DNA of 20,968 bases from an uncultured Eubacteriales bacterium (GTDB lineage Bacteria > Bacillota > Clostridia > Christensenellales > Aristaeellaceae): the NCBI GenBank assembly GCA_900553265.1, contig USDD01000047.1, positions 1 through 20,968 on the forward strand, given 5' to 3'. Of the stretch, positions 1 through 7,692 are shown one piece after another. Under the pieces are notes generated by a model. The model was not told the origin of the DNA. It did not search any database and was given only the letters and a program-made list of their open reading frames with translations. How positions within the stretch are numbered: the first letter of the stretch is position 1; each line of letters opens with the position of its first letter. Position numbers and translations under genes: made by a program.

Positions 1-51
1 GGCGTGACCGTGCGCGGGGATGAGCGAAAGCTCCTCCGCCGCTGCCGTTCT

Positions 52-184
52 TCATTCGCCGATCACATAGTCTATATTTTCTTCCTCAGCGAAGCGCTGC
101 GCACAGGAGCCCTCTCCGACGCGGAGCGTCCCATGATCCGATCCACAGGCAGATCAGCGCGATCCATGCCGCAATTCGCTTCAT
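52..184 (-). pseudogene. Small lipoprotein-like frame, apparently frameshifted
   Basis: A strong ribosome-binding site (AAGGAGG) precedes an ATG at 184, and 16 bases separate this ATG from the stop of the lipoprotein gene upstream. The frame begins MKRIAAWIALICLW, a signal-peptide-like start, but stops near 86 after an unlikely arginine-rich stretch. A shift of one base near 147 opens another frame that reads CGSDHGTLRVGEGSC and continues to IDYVIGE before a TGA at 52-54. Joined, the two parts would make a lipoprotein of about 43 residues with a cysteine just after the hydrophobic stretch. An ATG overlapping that final TGA opens a further frame running off the left edge (MKNGSGGGAFAHP), which I cannot support as a gene. 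The frameshift may be a real mutation or a sequencing error. The function is unknown. Confidence 0.3.
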
Positions 185-200
185 TTTCTTTCCTCCTTCG

Positions 201-857
201 TCACTTTTCCTGCTCGGGCAGCGGATTCAGAATGACGCTATCGAAAATTTCCTCTTCCCAATGGCAGACGACGTCGGCCGCGAAGAATCCGCCGCCGTTC
301 ATCCTGCGCTCGCCGGGAATATAGACGAAGGTGGTGTAGGCGATGGCTCCGCCCGAGGGCATCGAGACAAACGCCGTCACAACCTCCGGCAGATCCACGT
401 CGTAGGCAAAGATCACATAGGCAATCGCCGGCATTTCCGGAATGTCCGCCGTGTCCAGCTGTGCGGTAATCGCGGACATCCGCGCCAGCGACCAGCATCC
501 CGAGCTCTCCGTCGTGTAGTACATTCGGTTAAAGCAGACGTTCGGGAGCATCTCCACGGGCAAATCCCGCTTCACCTCCGGCGATTCCAGCGTCAGCTCC
601 GCCTTCGTTGTCAGCAGAATCGCCGCCTTGGGCGCAGCCGGGCGAATCTGCTCGAAAAGCGCGCGCGTCTCCTTCTCGTCCTCCACCGTATCCCACAGGG
701 AATCCATCACATCCGAAAGAATGAGCTCGATGTACTGCGACTGCTTCTGCATCGCGTATTCCAGCAGCGCGCTCTGCGTTTCGGTCAGCTCCGGTTCCTC
801 CGCCAATGCACAGCCGCACAGCAGCAGCGCCAGTCCCAGCGCGAACATCCTTTTCAT
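201..857 (-). CDS. Predicted lipoprotein of unknown function
   Basis: I do not recognise this 218-residue protein. It begins MKRMFALGLALLLCGCALAE, a short basic start, a hydrophobic run and a lipobox-like LCGC with Cys16 as the likely lipidated residue, so it is probably exported and anchored to the outer face of the membrane. The mature part is acidic at first (TETQSALLEYAMQKQ, residues 25-39) and then mixed, with isolated cysteines at 108, 121 and 198. No catalytic motif is apparent. The frame stays open 36 codons upstream, but the ATG at 857 is preferred because it follows an AAAGGGG site and gives a proper signal peptide. A near-consensus promoter lies just upstream, and a second small lipoprotein-like frame follows 16 bases downstream. 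Several frames on the other strand are shadows of this gene. Confidence 0.75.
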   Translation of the reverse strand: MKRMFALGLALLLCGCALAEEPELTETQSALLEYAMQKQSQYIELILSDVMDSLWDTVEDEKETRALFEQIRPAAPKAAILLTTKAELTLESPEVKRDLPVEMLPNVCFNRMYYTTESSGCWSLARMSAITAQLDTADIPEMPAIAYVIFAYDVDLPEVVTAFVSMPSGGAIAYTTFVYIPGERRMNGGGFFAADVVCHWEEEIFDSVILNPLPEQEK

Positions 858-897
858 CGTCTTTCCCCTTTCTTCGTCAAAGCCCTTCGTCGCCTCA

Positions 898-926
898 ATG
901 GTAACACAATCCCAATCTTCTGTCAA
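898..926 (-). promoter_or_regulatory. Sigma-70-type promoter of the lipoprotein gene
   Basis: On the minus strand TTGACA (921-926) is followed after exactly 17 bases by TACCAT (898-903). This is a consensus -35 box and a good -10 box. It lies about 40 bases upstream of the lipoprotein start and just beyond the terminator of the preceding operon, so the two transcription units are cleanly separated. Confidence 0.75.
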
Positions 927-929
927 TTC

Positions 930-961
930 AAAAGGGAGCCGTTCTTTCTCGAACGGCTCCC
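930..961 (-). terminator. Rho-independent terminator of the fumarate/Hdr operon
   Basis: A perfect 11-base-pair inverted repeat (GGGAGCCGTTC at 934-944, its complement at 951-961) encloses a 6-base loop. Read on the minus strand it is followed by TTTT (930-933). It begins 14 bases after the stop codon of the transporter gene and is the only clear terminator on this strand. It therefore marks the 3' end of the long minus-strand operon. Confidence 0.85.
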
Positions 962-975
962 GCAAAGCGTATTCT

Positions 976-2100
976 TTACCGCATCAGCAGCACGATGAAC
1001 TGCGAACTGAGCACCACGGAGACCAGCGCGATGGGATAGGTGGCGGCGTAGGCCGAGGCCACGTCGTCGGTGCCCGCCACGTCGATGAGCGTACCCAGCG
1101 CCGGCGTGCTGGTCATGCCGCCGGTGATGGAGCCGAGGTTGTTGAACAGGCTCAGCTTCAGCAGCTTTGCCGCCACAACATAGCCCACGAGCATGGGAAT
1201 CAGCGTCATCACCGCGCCGTAAACGAACAGCATTCCGCCCTCGCTGCGGAGGGTCTCCACGAAGCCCGCGCCGCCCTGAACGCCCGCGCCCACCAGAAAC
1301 AGCATCAGTCCCAGCTCGCGCAGCACCTTCAGCATGGAATGGGAAATGGAAATGTCCACCGGGCCGATGTGGGCATAGTGGCCGAACAGCAGGCCCACGA
1401 TCAGCGGGCCACCGGTGGTTCCCAGCGAGAATTCCGCGCCGCCCGGCAGCGGAACGCGCACATTGCCCAGCAGAATGCCCAGCGTAAGCGCCAGCGTAAA
1501 GGCGAAGAAACCCGCGCCGTCGATGTTGACGAGCTTGCCCCTGTAGGGCTCGATCTCGGCGGAATTGGCCTGAGCGAACTTTCTGCGCTCCACGTCCACG
1601 TCGATTTTAAGCATCTTGGGAATCAGCTGCACAAACAGCACCACGCCAACCACGCCGAAGGGATAGGCGATGGCATAGCCTGTGGTGGCCAGCGCCGACA
1701 TTTCTCCCGCCGCCTCCTGCGCCGCCGCCAGACCCGGCGTGCTGGTGAGTGCGCCCGTCAGCAGCCCCACGGCCAGCTCGGGTCTGATGCCGCCGATTTT
1801 CACCGTCAGCACGCAGCACAGCGCGCCGCTGAGGATAATCAGAAAGCCCAGCAGGATGTAGTTCTTCGCGTTTTTCCTGAAATCGCGGAAGAACTTCGGC
1901 CCGGCGATGAAGCCCACCGAGGCGACGAACGTGGCCAGTCCGAAATTGCGAACCACGCTGGGAATTTCCACGCCAAAATGGCCGAACACCAGCGCTGCCA
2001 GCAGCACGCCCGCCGTGCCCAGCTCCACGCCGCGAATTTTGATTCCGCCGATCAGATAGCCGATCGCCGCAATGACAAAGATTGCCAGAAAACTGCTCAT
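976..2100 (-). CDS. AspT/YidE-family transporter, candidate succinate exporter or dicarboxylate exchanger
   Basis: This 374-residue, highly hydrophobic protein has two halves with the duplicated signature of the AspT/YidE family: GALTSTPGL at 116-124 and GGMTSTPAL at 327-335. About nine to eleven membrane segments can be seen. A short polar loop (around 164-190, IDVDVERRKF onwards) joins the halves where many family members carry two TrkA-C domains; those are absent, so the protein is shorter than the usual 550 or so residues. The family includes aspartate:alanine antiporters and the corynebacterial succinate exporter SucE. The start at 2100 follows AAAGGAG; the 48 codons upstream are arginine-rich and are rejected. 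The gene is last in the operon, 49 bases after the fumarate reductase flavoprotein. That position suggests export of succinate or exchange with a C4 substrate, but this is inferred from context. Confidence 0.8.
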   Translation of the reverse strand: MSSFLAIFVIAAIGYLIGGIKIRGVELGTAGVLLAALVFGHFGVEIPSVVRNFGLATFVASVGFIAGPKFFRDFRKNAKNYILLGFLIILSGALCCVLTVKIGGIRPELAVGLLTGALTSTPGLAAAQEAAGEMSALATTGYAIAYPFGVVGVVLFVQLIPKMLKIDVDVERRKFAQANSAEIEPYRGKLVNIDGAGFFAFTLALTLGILLGNVRVPLPGGAEFSLGTTGGPLIVGLLFGHYAHIGPVDISISHSMLKVLRELGLMLFLVGAGVQGGAGFVETLRSEGGMLFVYGAVMTLIPMLVGYVVAAKLLKLSLFNNLGSITGGMTSTPALGTLIDVAGTDDVASAYAATYPIALVSVVLSSQFIVLLMR

Positions 2101-2149
2101 TGGCTCATTCTCCTTTGCTGAGTTCGGAAGAGCTGCGGCCGCGCCGCGC

Positions 2150-3751
2150 TCAGACCTTTCTCGTGTAGTCCGGCAGCAGCTTCGGCGAGGGAACGTCGCT
2201 GCGGATGTTCGCCTGCGCCAGCGCCTCCTCATACCTGCGCACATGCTCGAGGCTGAGCTCGCCCAGCCGCACGCTCCTGCACTTCGCGCCGGCCTGCTGT
2301 CCGGCGTTGCGGCCGAACACGATCACGTCCAGCAGGCTGTTGCCCATCAGGCGGTTGCGCCCGTGGATGCCGCCGACGGCCTCGCCCGCCACGTAGAGGT
2401 TCTCCACGCAGGTCATGCCGTCTACGCCGATCTCCAGTCCGCCGTTCTGATAGTGCAGCGTGGGATAGACGAGGATGGGCGTTTCGCGCATGTCGATGCC
2501 GAACTTCAGATACATGCGCAGCATGGCCGGCAGGCGCTTCTCCAGCGTGCCCTTTCCGTGGATCCGGTCAATCATCGGCGTGTCCAGCCAGACCGCGCGG
2601 CCGCCGTTGGGCGTGGGCACGCCCTTGCCGCGGGTGGTGCACTCGCGGATAACCGCCGCCGCGTTCACGTCGCGGGTTTCCAGCGGATGGACATAGACCT
2701 CGCCCTCGCTGTTGACCAGCTTCGCACCCATGGAGCGCACCTTCTCCGTCACCAGCGCGCCGTAAATCTGCTGGGGAAAGGCCACTCCGGTGGGATGATA
2801 CTGAAGCGTGTCCTGGAACAGCAGCTTCGCGCCCGCGCGATAGCCCAGAATCAGGCCGTCCGCCGTCGCGCCGTAGTGGTTGGACGTGGGAAAGCCCTGA
2901 TAGTGCATGCGTCCCGCGCCGCCGGTGGCGATGACCACGCACTTCGCGCGCGCCACCAGTACCTCGCCGGTCTCCATGTTCAGCAGCACCGCGCCCGCGG
3001 CCTTGCCCTCGTCGTCGAGAATCAGCTCCACCGCCGCGGTGAAATCCACCACGGGGATGTTTCGGTTGAGCACCTCGTCGCGCAGCGTGCGCATGATCTC
3101 TGCGCCGGAGTAGTCCGCCGCCGCGTGCATGCGCTTGCGGGAGGTTCCGCCGCCGTGGGTGGTAATCATCGTGCCGTCGGGTTCCTTGTCAAACTCCACG
3201 CCCAGCCGGTTGAGCCACTGGATCGCGCCGGGGCCGTCCATAACCAGCTTGCGCACCAGCTCCGGGCGATTGACGAAGTGTCCGCCGCCCATCACATCCA
3301 GATAGTGCTGCGCGGGGGAATCGCCGGGCTTGTCCGCCGCCTGAATGCCGCCCTCGGCCATCATCGTGTTCGCGTCGCCGATGCGCAGCTTGGTGACGAT
3401 CATGACCTTCGCGCCGGCCTCGTGGGCCTCGATGGCCGCGGAGGAACCCGCGCCGCCGCCGCCGATGACCAGCACGTCCACGTCGTAGTCGATTCTGTTC
3501 AGATCCACGTGCAGATCCAGCACACGGGGCCGGCCCTCCAGCAGCTGTTCCAGCTCCACAGGCGCCTTTTCACCCCTGTTGGGGCCGATCTGAATGGTCG
3601 TAAATCCGTCGGAACGATAGTCGGGATGGTACTCGGCCAGCAGCGCGTCCTTCTCCTCGGCGGTCATGCGGCGCGGCTCCAGCGCGATGTTCGCCTCGCG
3701 CGCGGCCTCGACCTTTTTCATGGACTGAAGCATTTCCTGAGTGAAAATCAT
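2150..3751 (-). CDS. frdA: Fumarate reductase flavoprotein subunit, soluble type
   Basis: The 533-residue protein belongs to the FrdA/SdhA family, which reduces fumarate to succinate on FAD. The dinucleotide-binding glycines are at 97-102 (GGGGAG). Active-site motifs are intact: HPTG at 319-322, TRD with Arg360, LHYQNGG with His433, and GRNRLMGNS with Arg467. Asn128 (DANTMMAEGG) stands where membrane enzymes carry the histidine that bonds FAD covalently, so FAD is probably bound non-covalently. An extension of about 87 residues precedes the Rossmann fold, and the usual C-terminal helical domain is largely missing, with only about 53 residues after GNSLLDVIVFG. The start at 3751 follows a GGGGG stretch. 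The gene comes 12 bases after frdB, and no membrane anchor subunit gene is present. A succinate dehydrogenase role is less likely given the context. Confidence 0.92.
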   Translation of the reverse strand: MIFTQEMLQSMKKVEAAREANIALEPRRMTAEEKDALLAEYHPDYRSDGFTTIQIGPNRGEKAPVELEQLLEGRPRVLDLHVDLNRIDYDVDVLVIGGGGAGSSAAIEAHEAGAKVMIVTKLRIGDANTMMAEGGIQAADKPGDSPAQHYLDVMGGGHFVNRPELVRKLVMDGPGAIQWLNRLGVEFDKEPDGTMITTHGGGTSRKRMHAAADYSGAEIMRTLRDEVLNRNIPVVDFTAAVELILDDEGKAAGAVLLNMETGEVLVARAKCVVIATGGAGRMHYQGFPTSNHYGATADGLILGYRAGAKLLFQDTLQYHPTGVAFPQQIYGALVTEKVRSMGAKLVNSEGEVYVHPLETRDVNAAAVIRECTTRGKGVPTPNGGRAVWLDTPMIDRIHGKGTLEKRLPAMLRMYLKFGIDMRETPILVYPTLHYQNGGLEIGVDGMTCVENLYVAGEAVGGIHGRNRLMGNSLLDVIVFGRNAGQQAGAKCRSVRLGELSLEHVRRYEEALAQANIRSDVPSPKLLPDYTRKV

Positions 3752-3763
3752 GTTGCCGCCCCC

Positions 3764-4438
3764 TTACTTTTCAATGTCGCGATGGTTGTAGAGCTCCCTG
3801 AGCTCCTCCACCGGTTTGGCCATGATGGCCTCGATGGCCTCGGTGCACAGTCCGTCCTCGATCTCCTGAACGCGCTTCGTCAGATGCAGCGACTCGGGCG
3901 CGATGTACTTGCCGTTCAGGCGGCGCGCCAGCATGGCCACCTGCGGATGGGAGATGCCCGCCGGACAGCGGGACGAGCAGATGCCGCACATCACGCAGTC
4001 GAAGGACAGCTCGGCGCACTTGTCGTATTCGCCGCGCTGGGCGTGAGCGATGTACTGCATGACGTTCAGCCCCTGAGAGCAGCTCTTGGTGCAGGCGTTG
4101 CAGCCCACGCAGGAGTAGATTTCGGGATACAGCTGCATCATGATCTGCTGGTCGGGACGCACCTTTTCGATGTCGTATCCCTCCTTCACCAGCGGGAAGA
4201 AGGGCAGCGTCGCCACATACATGTTGTCCGCCACCTGGGTCGAGCAGGCCAGACAGGCCTTCAGCTCGCGGTCGCCCCTGATGCGATAGACCGTGGCGCA
4301 CGCGCCGCAGAAGCCGTTTCGGCAGCCCACGCCGCGCACCAGCTTATAGCCGGCGTACTCGAAGGCCTCCATAATCGTCAGATCGCCGGGAACCTCATAT
4401 TTTTTTCCGTACAGGAAAACATTGACCATATTCGCCAT
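3764..4438 (-). CDS. frdB: Fumarate reductase iron-sulfur subunit
   Basis: The 224-residue protein has an N-terminal plant-ferredoxin-like domain with [2Fe-2S] cysteines 39, 44, 47 and 62. A helical ferredoxin-like domain follows, with two CX2CX2CX3C motifs (110/113/116/120 and 148/151/154/158). This layout predicts one [2Fe-2S] and two [4Fe-4S] clusters rather than the [3Fe-4S] cluster of respiratory FrdB, which normally faces quinone. The protein resembles the first half of the archaeal thiol:fumarate reductase subunit TfrB, whose second half is HdrB-like; here HdrB is a separate gene in the same operon. The likely role is to carry electrons from the Hdr module to the FAD of FrdA. The start at 4438 follows GGAGGAATGAATCC; an in-frame ATG three codons later is an alternative. 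Confidence 0.9.
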   Translation of the reverse strand: MANMVNVFLYGKKYEVPGDLTIMEAFEYAGYKLVRGVGCRNGFCGACATVYRIRGDRELKACLACSTQVADNMYVATLPFFPLVKEGYDIEKVRPDQQIMMQLYPEIYSCVGCNACTKSCSQGLNVMQYIAHAQRGEYDKCAELSFDCVMCGICSSRCPAGISHPQVAMLARRLNGKYIAPESLHLTKRVQEIEDGLCTEAIEAIMAKPVEELRELYNHRDIEK

Positions 4439-4453
4439 GGATTCATTCCTCCG

Positions 4454-5281
4454 TCAATACTCGTTGGGCAGTTCGCCGAGCTCGTCGAAGCGGAACACCG
4501 GGCCGTCCTTGCAGACGTATTTGTCGCCGATGTTGCAGCGGCCGCACTTGCCGACGCCGCACTTCATGCGCAGCTCCATGGTGGTGTAAATCTGCGTCTT
4601 TACAAAGCCCAGCTCCGTCAGCGCCTGAAGCACGAATTTAATCATGATCGGCGGGCCGCACACCAGCACCGTCTTGTTGGGGTCGAAGCCCAGCTCCTTG
4701 ACATAGGTGGGCACGAAGGCTACATGACCGTCCCAGCCCTCCTGCGCGCGGTCGATGGTCAGATGCACGTCGATATCGTTCTTCGGATCCATCCAGCGGG
4801 TCTGAATTTCCTCCAGATCCAGCAGATCCTCCTTGGAGCGGGAGCCGTACACCACGTCCACCTTGCCGTAGGAATCGCGCTTGTCCAGCACGTAGTTGAT
4901 GACCGAATGCAGCGGGGCCAGTCCCACGCCGCCGGCGATGAACAGCAGATCCCTGCCCTTCAGCTCGTCGTCCACGGGAAACGGCTTTCCGTAGGGGCCG
5001 CGGATGGTGATCTGCTGACCCACGTCCATCTGATGCAGCCAGCTCGTCAGGCAGCCGCACTTCTTGATGGAAAACTCCTGATACTCCTTCACCGTCGGCG
5101 AGGAGGTGATGGAGAACATGGCCTCGCCCACGCCGGGAATGGACAGCATGGCGCACTGGCCGGGCATGTGCTCAAAGCACTTGCCGCCCTCCAGCGCCTC
5201 CACGCGGAAGGTCTTGATGTCGGGCGTATCCACCCGAATCTCCGTCACGACGCCCAGCATCGGCAGAATATTGTCATTCAT
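4454..5281 (-). CDS. flxA: FlxA-like FAD/NAD(P)-binding oxidoreductase subunit
   Basis: This 275-residue protein of the ferredoxin-NADP reductase superfamily probably oxidises NADH and passes electrons into the Flx-Hdr complex. It shows an FAD-binding barrel (MFSITSSP at 55-62, GPYGKPFP at 95-102), a nucleotide-binding motif (GGVGLAPL at 117-124), VCGPP at 207-211, and a C-terminal cluster with cysteines 241, 246, 249 and 257, as in PyrK, AsrB and hydrogenase gamma subunits. It lacks the long N-terminal parts of larger NADH dehydrogenases. Its start overlaps the end of the preceding gene by 8 bases, which suggests translational coupling. frdB follows 15 bases later. NADH rather than NADPH is inferred from characterised FlxA, not from a residue I can point to. 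Confidence 0.85.
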   Translation of the reverse strand: MNDNILPMLGVVTEIRVDTPDIKTFRVEALEGGKCFEHMPGQCAMLSIPGVGEAMFSITSSPTVKEYQEFSIKKCGCLTSWLHQMDVGQQITIRGPYGKPFPVDDELKGRDLLFIAGGVGLAPLHSVINYVLDKRDSYGKVDVVYGSRSKEDLLDLEEIQTRWMDPKNDIDVHLTIDRAQEGWDGHVAFVPTYVKELGFDPNKTVLVCGPPIMIKFVLQALTELGFVKTQIYTTMELRMKCGVGKCGRCNIGDKYVCKDGPVFRFDELGELPNEY

Positions 5282-6293
5282 CCGCGTTCACCCCCAGAGC
5301 CTTGATGACCTTCACGATGTTCAGCGACTGCGGGCAGCGCGCCAGACAGCGGCCGCAGCCCACGCAGGAATAGAGCCCCTCGTTGCGGGACGGGAAGTAG
5401 ACCAGCTTGTGCATGAACCGCTGGCGGAAGCGTTCCAGCTGGGTCGGGCGGTTGGTGCCGTGGGCCATCAGCGTAAAGTCGGAGTACATGCAGCTGTCCC
5501 AGCAGCGATAGCGCTGAATGCCGCCCGCGCCGGTGTCGAAGTCCCGAATGTCGTAGCACTGACAGGTGGGGCAGACGAACGTGCAGGTACCGCAGCCCAT
5601 GCAGGCGCGGCTCAGCTCCGCCCACTTGGGGCTTTGGAATTTCTCCATCAGATGCTCGCCGTCGAAGCCCTCCAGATTCAGCCTGCCGAAGGGCAGCCTT
5701 TCGGCGACGGCGCGAATCTCCGCCTGCATTCCCTCCACCTTCGAGGACTCCGCGTCCTCCAGACCGGCGATGAGCCTTTCGCCCTTTTCGGTGTTGGCGC
5801 GCAGGAACAGCGTCTCCTCCACGATCCACGCCGACGCGTCGCCCTGAGGATTCGCCGCGTCGATGCCGAAATTGGTGCAGAAGCAGTGCTCGTCCGGCGC
5901 GCTGCACGCCAGCGTCACCACGGTTCCGTGGGCGCGGCGGGCGGCGTAGAAGGGATCCGCCGGCTCGGACAGGAACACGCGATCCAGCAGCTCGAAGCTG
6001 CGCGCGTCGCAGGCGCGCACGCCGAAGAGCACGAAGTCCTCGTCCATGAACTCGGCGGGATCGATCTGAATGCTTTTGCCCTGCATGTGGAAGCGCTGCA
6101 TGTCCTCCACCTGTGGAAAGAACGCGCCCTTGGCGCTCTTGACGGTCTTGAGCACGTCGAGGCGCACCTTCGCCTCGGGCGACCACACGCCGAAGTCCAC
6201 CTGCCCGGCGCTCTCCACCGGCAGAATCAGCGTCTGGTTTTCAGAAATGGCGGCGAACAGCTCGCCCAGTTTGCTCAGAGCGATCTTCTTCAT
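5274..6293 (-). CDS. flxB: FlxB-like 4Fe-4S dicluster subunit (AsrA/sulfhydrogenase beta type)
   Basis: The 339-residue protein has an N-terminal alpha/beta region of about 225 residues with scattered cysteines (95, 130, 137, 139), then two ferredoxin motifs: cysteines 231/234/237/241 (CMGCGTCTFVCP) and 310/313/316/320 (CVGCGRCLARCP). Extra cysteines lie at 244 and 246. The build matches the beta-type iron-sulfur subunits of anaerobic sulfite reductase and cytoplasmic sulfhydrogenases, which link a FAD/NAD subunit to further redox partners. It overlaps the preceding gene by four bases (ATGA) and the flxA start by eight. Its task is probably to wire FlxA to the rest of the complex. Which of this gene and its upstream neighbour corresponds to FlxB and which to FlxC is uncertain. 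Confidence 0.75.
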   Translation of the reverse strand: MKKIALSKLGELFAAISENQTLILPVESAGQVDFGVWSPEAKVRLDVLKTVKSAKGAFFPQVEDMQRFHMQGKSIQIDPAEFMDEDFVLFGVRACDARSFELLDRVFLSEPADPFYAARRAHGTVVTLACSAPDEHCFCTNFGIDAANPQGDASAWIVEETLFLRANTEKGERLIAGLEDAESSKVEGMQAEIRAVAERLPFGRLNLEGFDGEHLMEKFQSPKWAELSRACMGCGTCTFVCPTCQCYDIRDFDTGAGGIQRYRCWDSCMYSDFTLMAHGTNRPTQLERFRQRFMHKLVYFPSRNEGLYSCVGCGRCLARCPQSLNIVKVIKALGVNADE

Positions 6294-7261
6294 GCCTGCG
6301 CGCCTCCTCTCTGATGGACGACGGAAGGCTCCGCGTCACCCTTGGTGAAGTCGATCAGCGGATGGCGCTGGCCGATCTCCTCGCCGGCCTGATAGTCGCC
6401 GTACAGCTCGTCGATGTCCTTGATGAGCTTGCGGTTCAGCAGGTGCAGCGGAATGCCCTGAGGGCAGACGCGGGTGCACTCGCCGCAGTCGGTGCAGCGC
6501 CCGGCCACATGGAACGCGCGGATGATGTGGAACATGTTCTCCTCAAAATCATCCGCGGCGGCCTTGTTCTGCACGCCGGTATTGGGATTGTCAAACACGC
6601 ACTTGACGCAGCTGCACGCCGGACAGACGTTCCGGCAGGCGTTGCAGCGGATGCACTTGGACAGTTCGCCGCGCCAGAAGTCAAAGCGCTCGTCGGGCGA
6701 CATGGCCTCCAGCTTTTCGACCATGCCGAAGCGCTCCACAGCCGTGGTCTCCTCGGAATCGCCGATGGTCTCGTCCACGCCGCGATGCTCCTTGCCCTTG
6801 CAGCTCAGGCACTTGGTCTGCAGCGCGTCGGCTCGGGCGACGGTACGGTCGCCGTACATCGTGTGCACCAGCAGGTCGCTCCTCTGCTCCTCCACGGAGA
6901 GAATGCCGGTGACGCCCATGGCGCGGATTCTGTTCAGATCGAGCTTGCCCCGGCAGCCCACGCCCAGCGCGTAGACCTTCCCGCGATTCACGCGATGCTC
7001 GGTGCACAGCTGGTTCAGGCTGTAGGAATCGCAGGGCTTGACCAGCATGATGATTTTGCCGTCCTTCGCGCTCTCGGCAATGAGATATTTGCTCAGATTG
7101 CCCGCGCAGAAGGAGTCGTACTTCAGTTCGTCCAGATGATCTTTATCAAAAACGGCCGGCGTGCGATCGTCGAAATTCTCGCCCGCTTCCCAGCCCAGCA
7201 CGCGGTCGCCGGCGTTCTCGGCCAGCAGCTCGCGCACGCGGTTTCGAATCATTTCCTGCAT
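6290..7261 (-). CDS. flxC: FlxC-like 4Fe-4S subunit (coenzyme F420 hydrogenase beta-like)
   Basis: The 323-residue protein has an N-terminal region with dispersed cysteines (KPCDSYSLNQLC at 75-86, CRGK at 103, CLSC at 151-154), a pattern seen in F420-hydrogenase beta and related subunits. Two ferredoxin motifs follow: 203/206/209/213 (CIRCNACRNVCP) with more cysteines at 216, 218 and 221, and 256/259/262/266 (CTDCGECTRVCP). It would bind at least two [4Fe-4S] clusters and relay electrons. The start at 7261 lies 8 bases after a GGGGGAT stretch. It overlaps flxD by 13 bases and flxB by 4, so all the flx genes are probably translated together. No F420 pathway gene is visible, so F420 is not an expected substrate here. 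Confidence 0.72.
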   Translation of the reverse strand: MQEMIRNRVRELLAENAGDRVLGWEAGENFDDRTPAVFDKDHLDELKYDSFCAGNLSKYLIAESAKDGKIIMLVKPCDSYSLNQLCTEHRVNRGKVYALGVGCRGKLDLNRIRAMGVTGILSVEEQRSDLLVHTMYGDRTVARADALQTKCLSCKGKEHRGVDETIGDSEETTAVERFGMVEKLEAMSPDERFDFWRGELSKCIRCNACRNVCPACSCVKCVFDNPNTGVQNKAAADDFEENMFHIIRAFHVAGRCTDCGECTRVCPQGIPLHLLNRKLIKDIDELYGDYQAGEEIGQRHPLIDFTKGDAEPSVVHQRGGAQA

Positions 7262-7692
7262 CGCAGATCCCCCAATTTCCTGTTCTCACCCAGCTCGGTA
7301 ATGGTTTTGGCGAAATCGTTCATCGTGGCGGCAAACTTCGCGCCCTCGGCGGCGGAAACCCACTCCACGCGGGTGCGGCCGCGCTCAATGCCCAGATAGT
7401 CCAGCATGCTGAACAGCAGCGTCATGCGGCGGCGGGCGTAGTAATTGCCGGTGGAATAGTGGCAGTCGCCCGGATGGCAGCCGCAGAGAATCACGCCGTC
7501 CGCGCCCCGCTGAAACGCGCGCAGCACAAACAGCGGATTGAGCCGGCAGGAGCACGGAATGCGAATGATCTTCACATTGGCCGGATAGGCCGCGCGGCTG
7601 GAGCCCGCCAGATCCGCGCCGGCATAGCTGCACCAGTTGCAGCAGAACGCCACGATGGTCGGCGTCCAGTCCTTCTTTTCGCTCATCGGCAT
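7249..7692 (-). CDS. flxD: FlxD/MvhD-like [2Fe-2S] adapter subunit
   Basis: This 147-residue protein belongs to the hydrogenase iron-sulfur delta subunit (MvhD) family. It has the conserved cysteine groups CCNWC at 17-21, CSC at 47-49 and CGCHPGDC at 70-77. In methanogens MvhD joins the [NiFe] hydrogenase to HdrA. In FlxABCD-HdrABC the same fold joins the NADH module to HdrA, and that is the expected role here because no hydrogenase gene is present. A start at 7692 is preferred because GGAGGTGG (7700-7707) lies 7 bases upstream; the ATG at 7686, two codons later, overlaps the hdrA stop as ATGA and is possible. Its position between hdrA and flxC fits its bridging job. Confidence 0.88.
   Translation of the reverse strand: MPMSEKKDWTPTIVAFCCNWCSYAGADLAGSSRAAYPANVKIIRIPCSCRLNPLFVLRAFQRGADGVILCGCHPGDCHYSTGNYYARRRMTLLFSMLDYLGIERGRTRVEWVSAAEGAKFAATMNDFAKTITELGENRKLGDLRCRK

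Noticed and set aside
2150..4438. Succinate dehydrogenase of a respiratory chain
   Set aside because: There is no membrane anchor gene, FrdA lacks the covalent-FAD histidine, and the genes sit in an Hdr/Flx operon; a soluble fumarate reductase fits better.
2072..5305. A 1077-codon open frame on the plus strand opposite frdA, frdB and flxA
   Set aside because: Its composition is rich in His, Ala, Arg and Gln as expected of an antisense shadow, and the minus-strand genes have intact family motifs.
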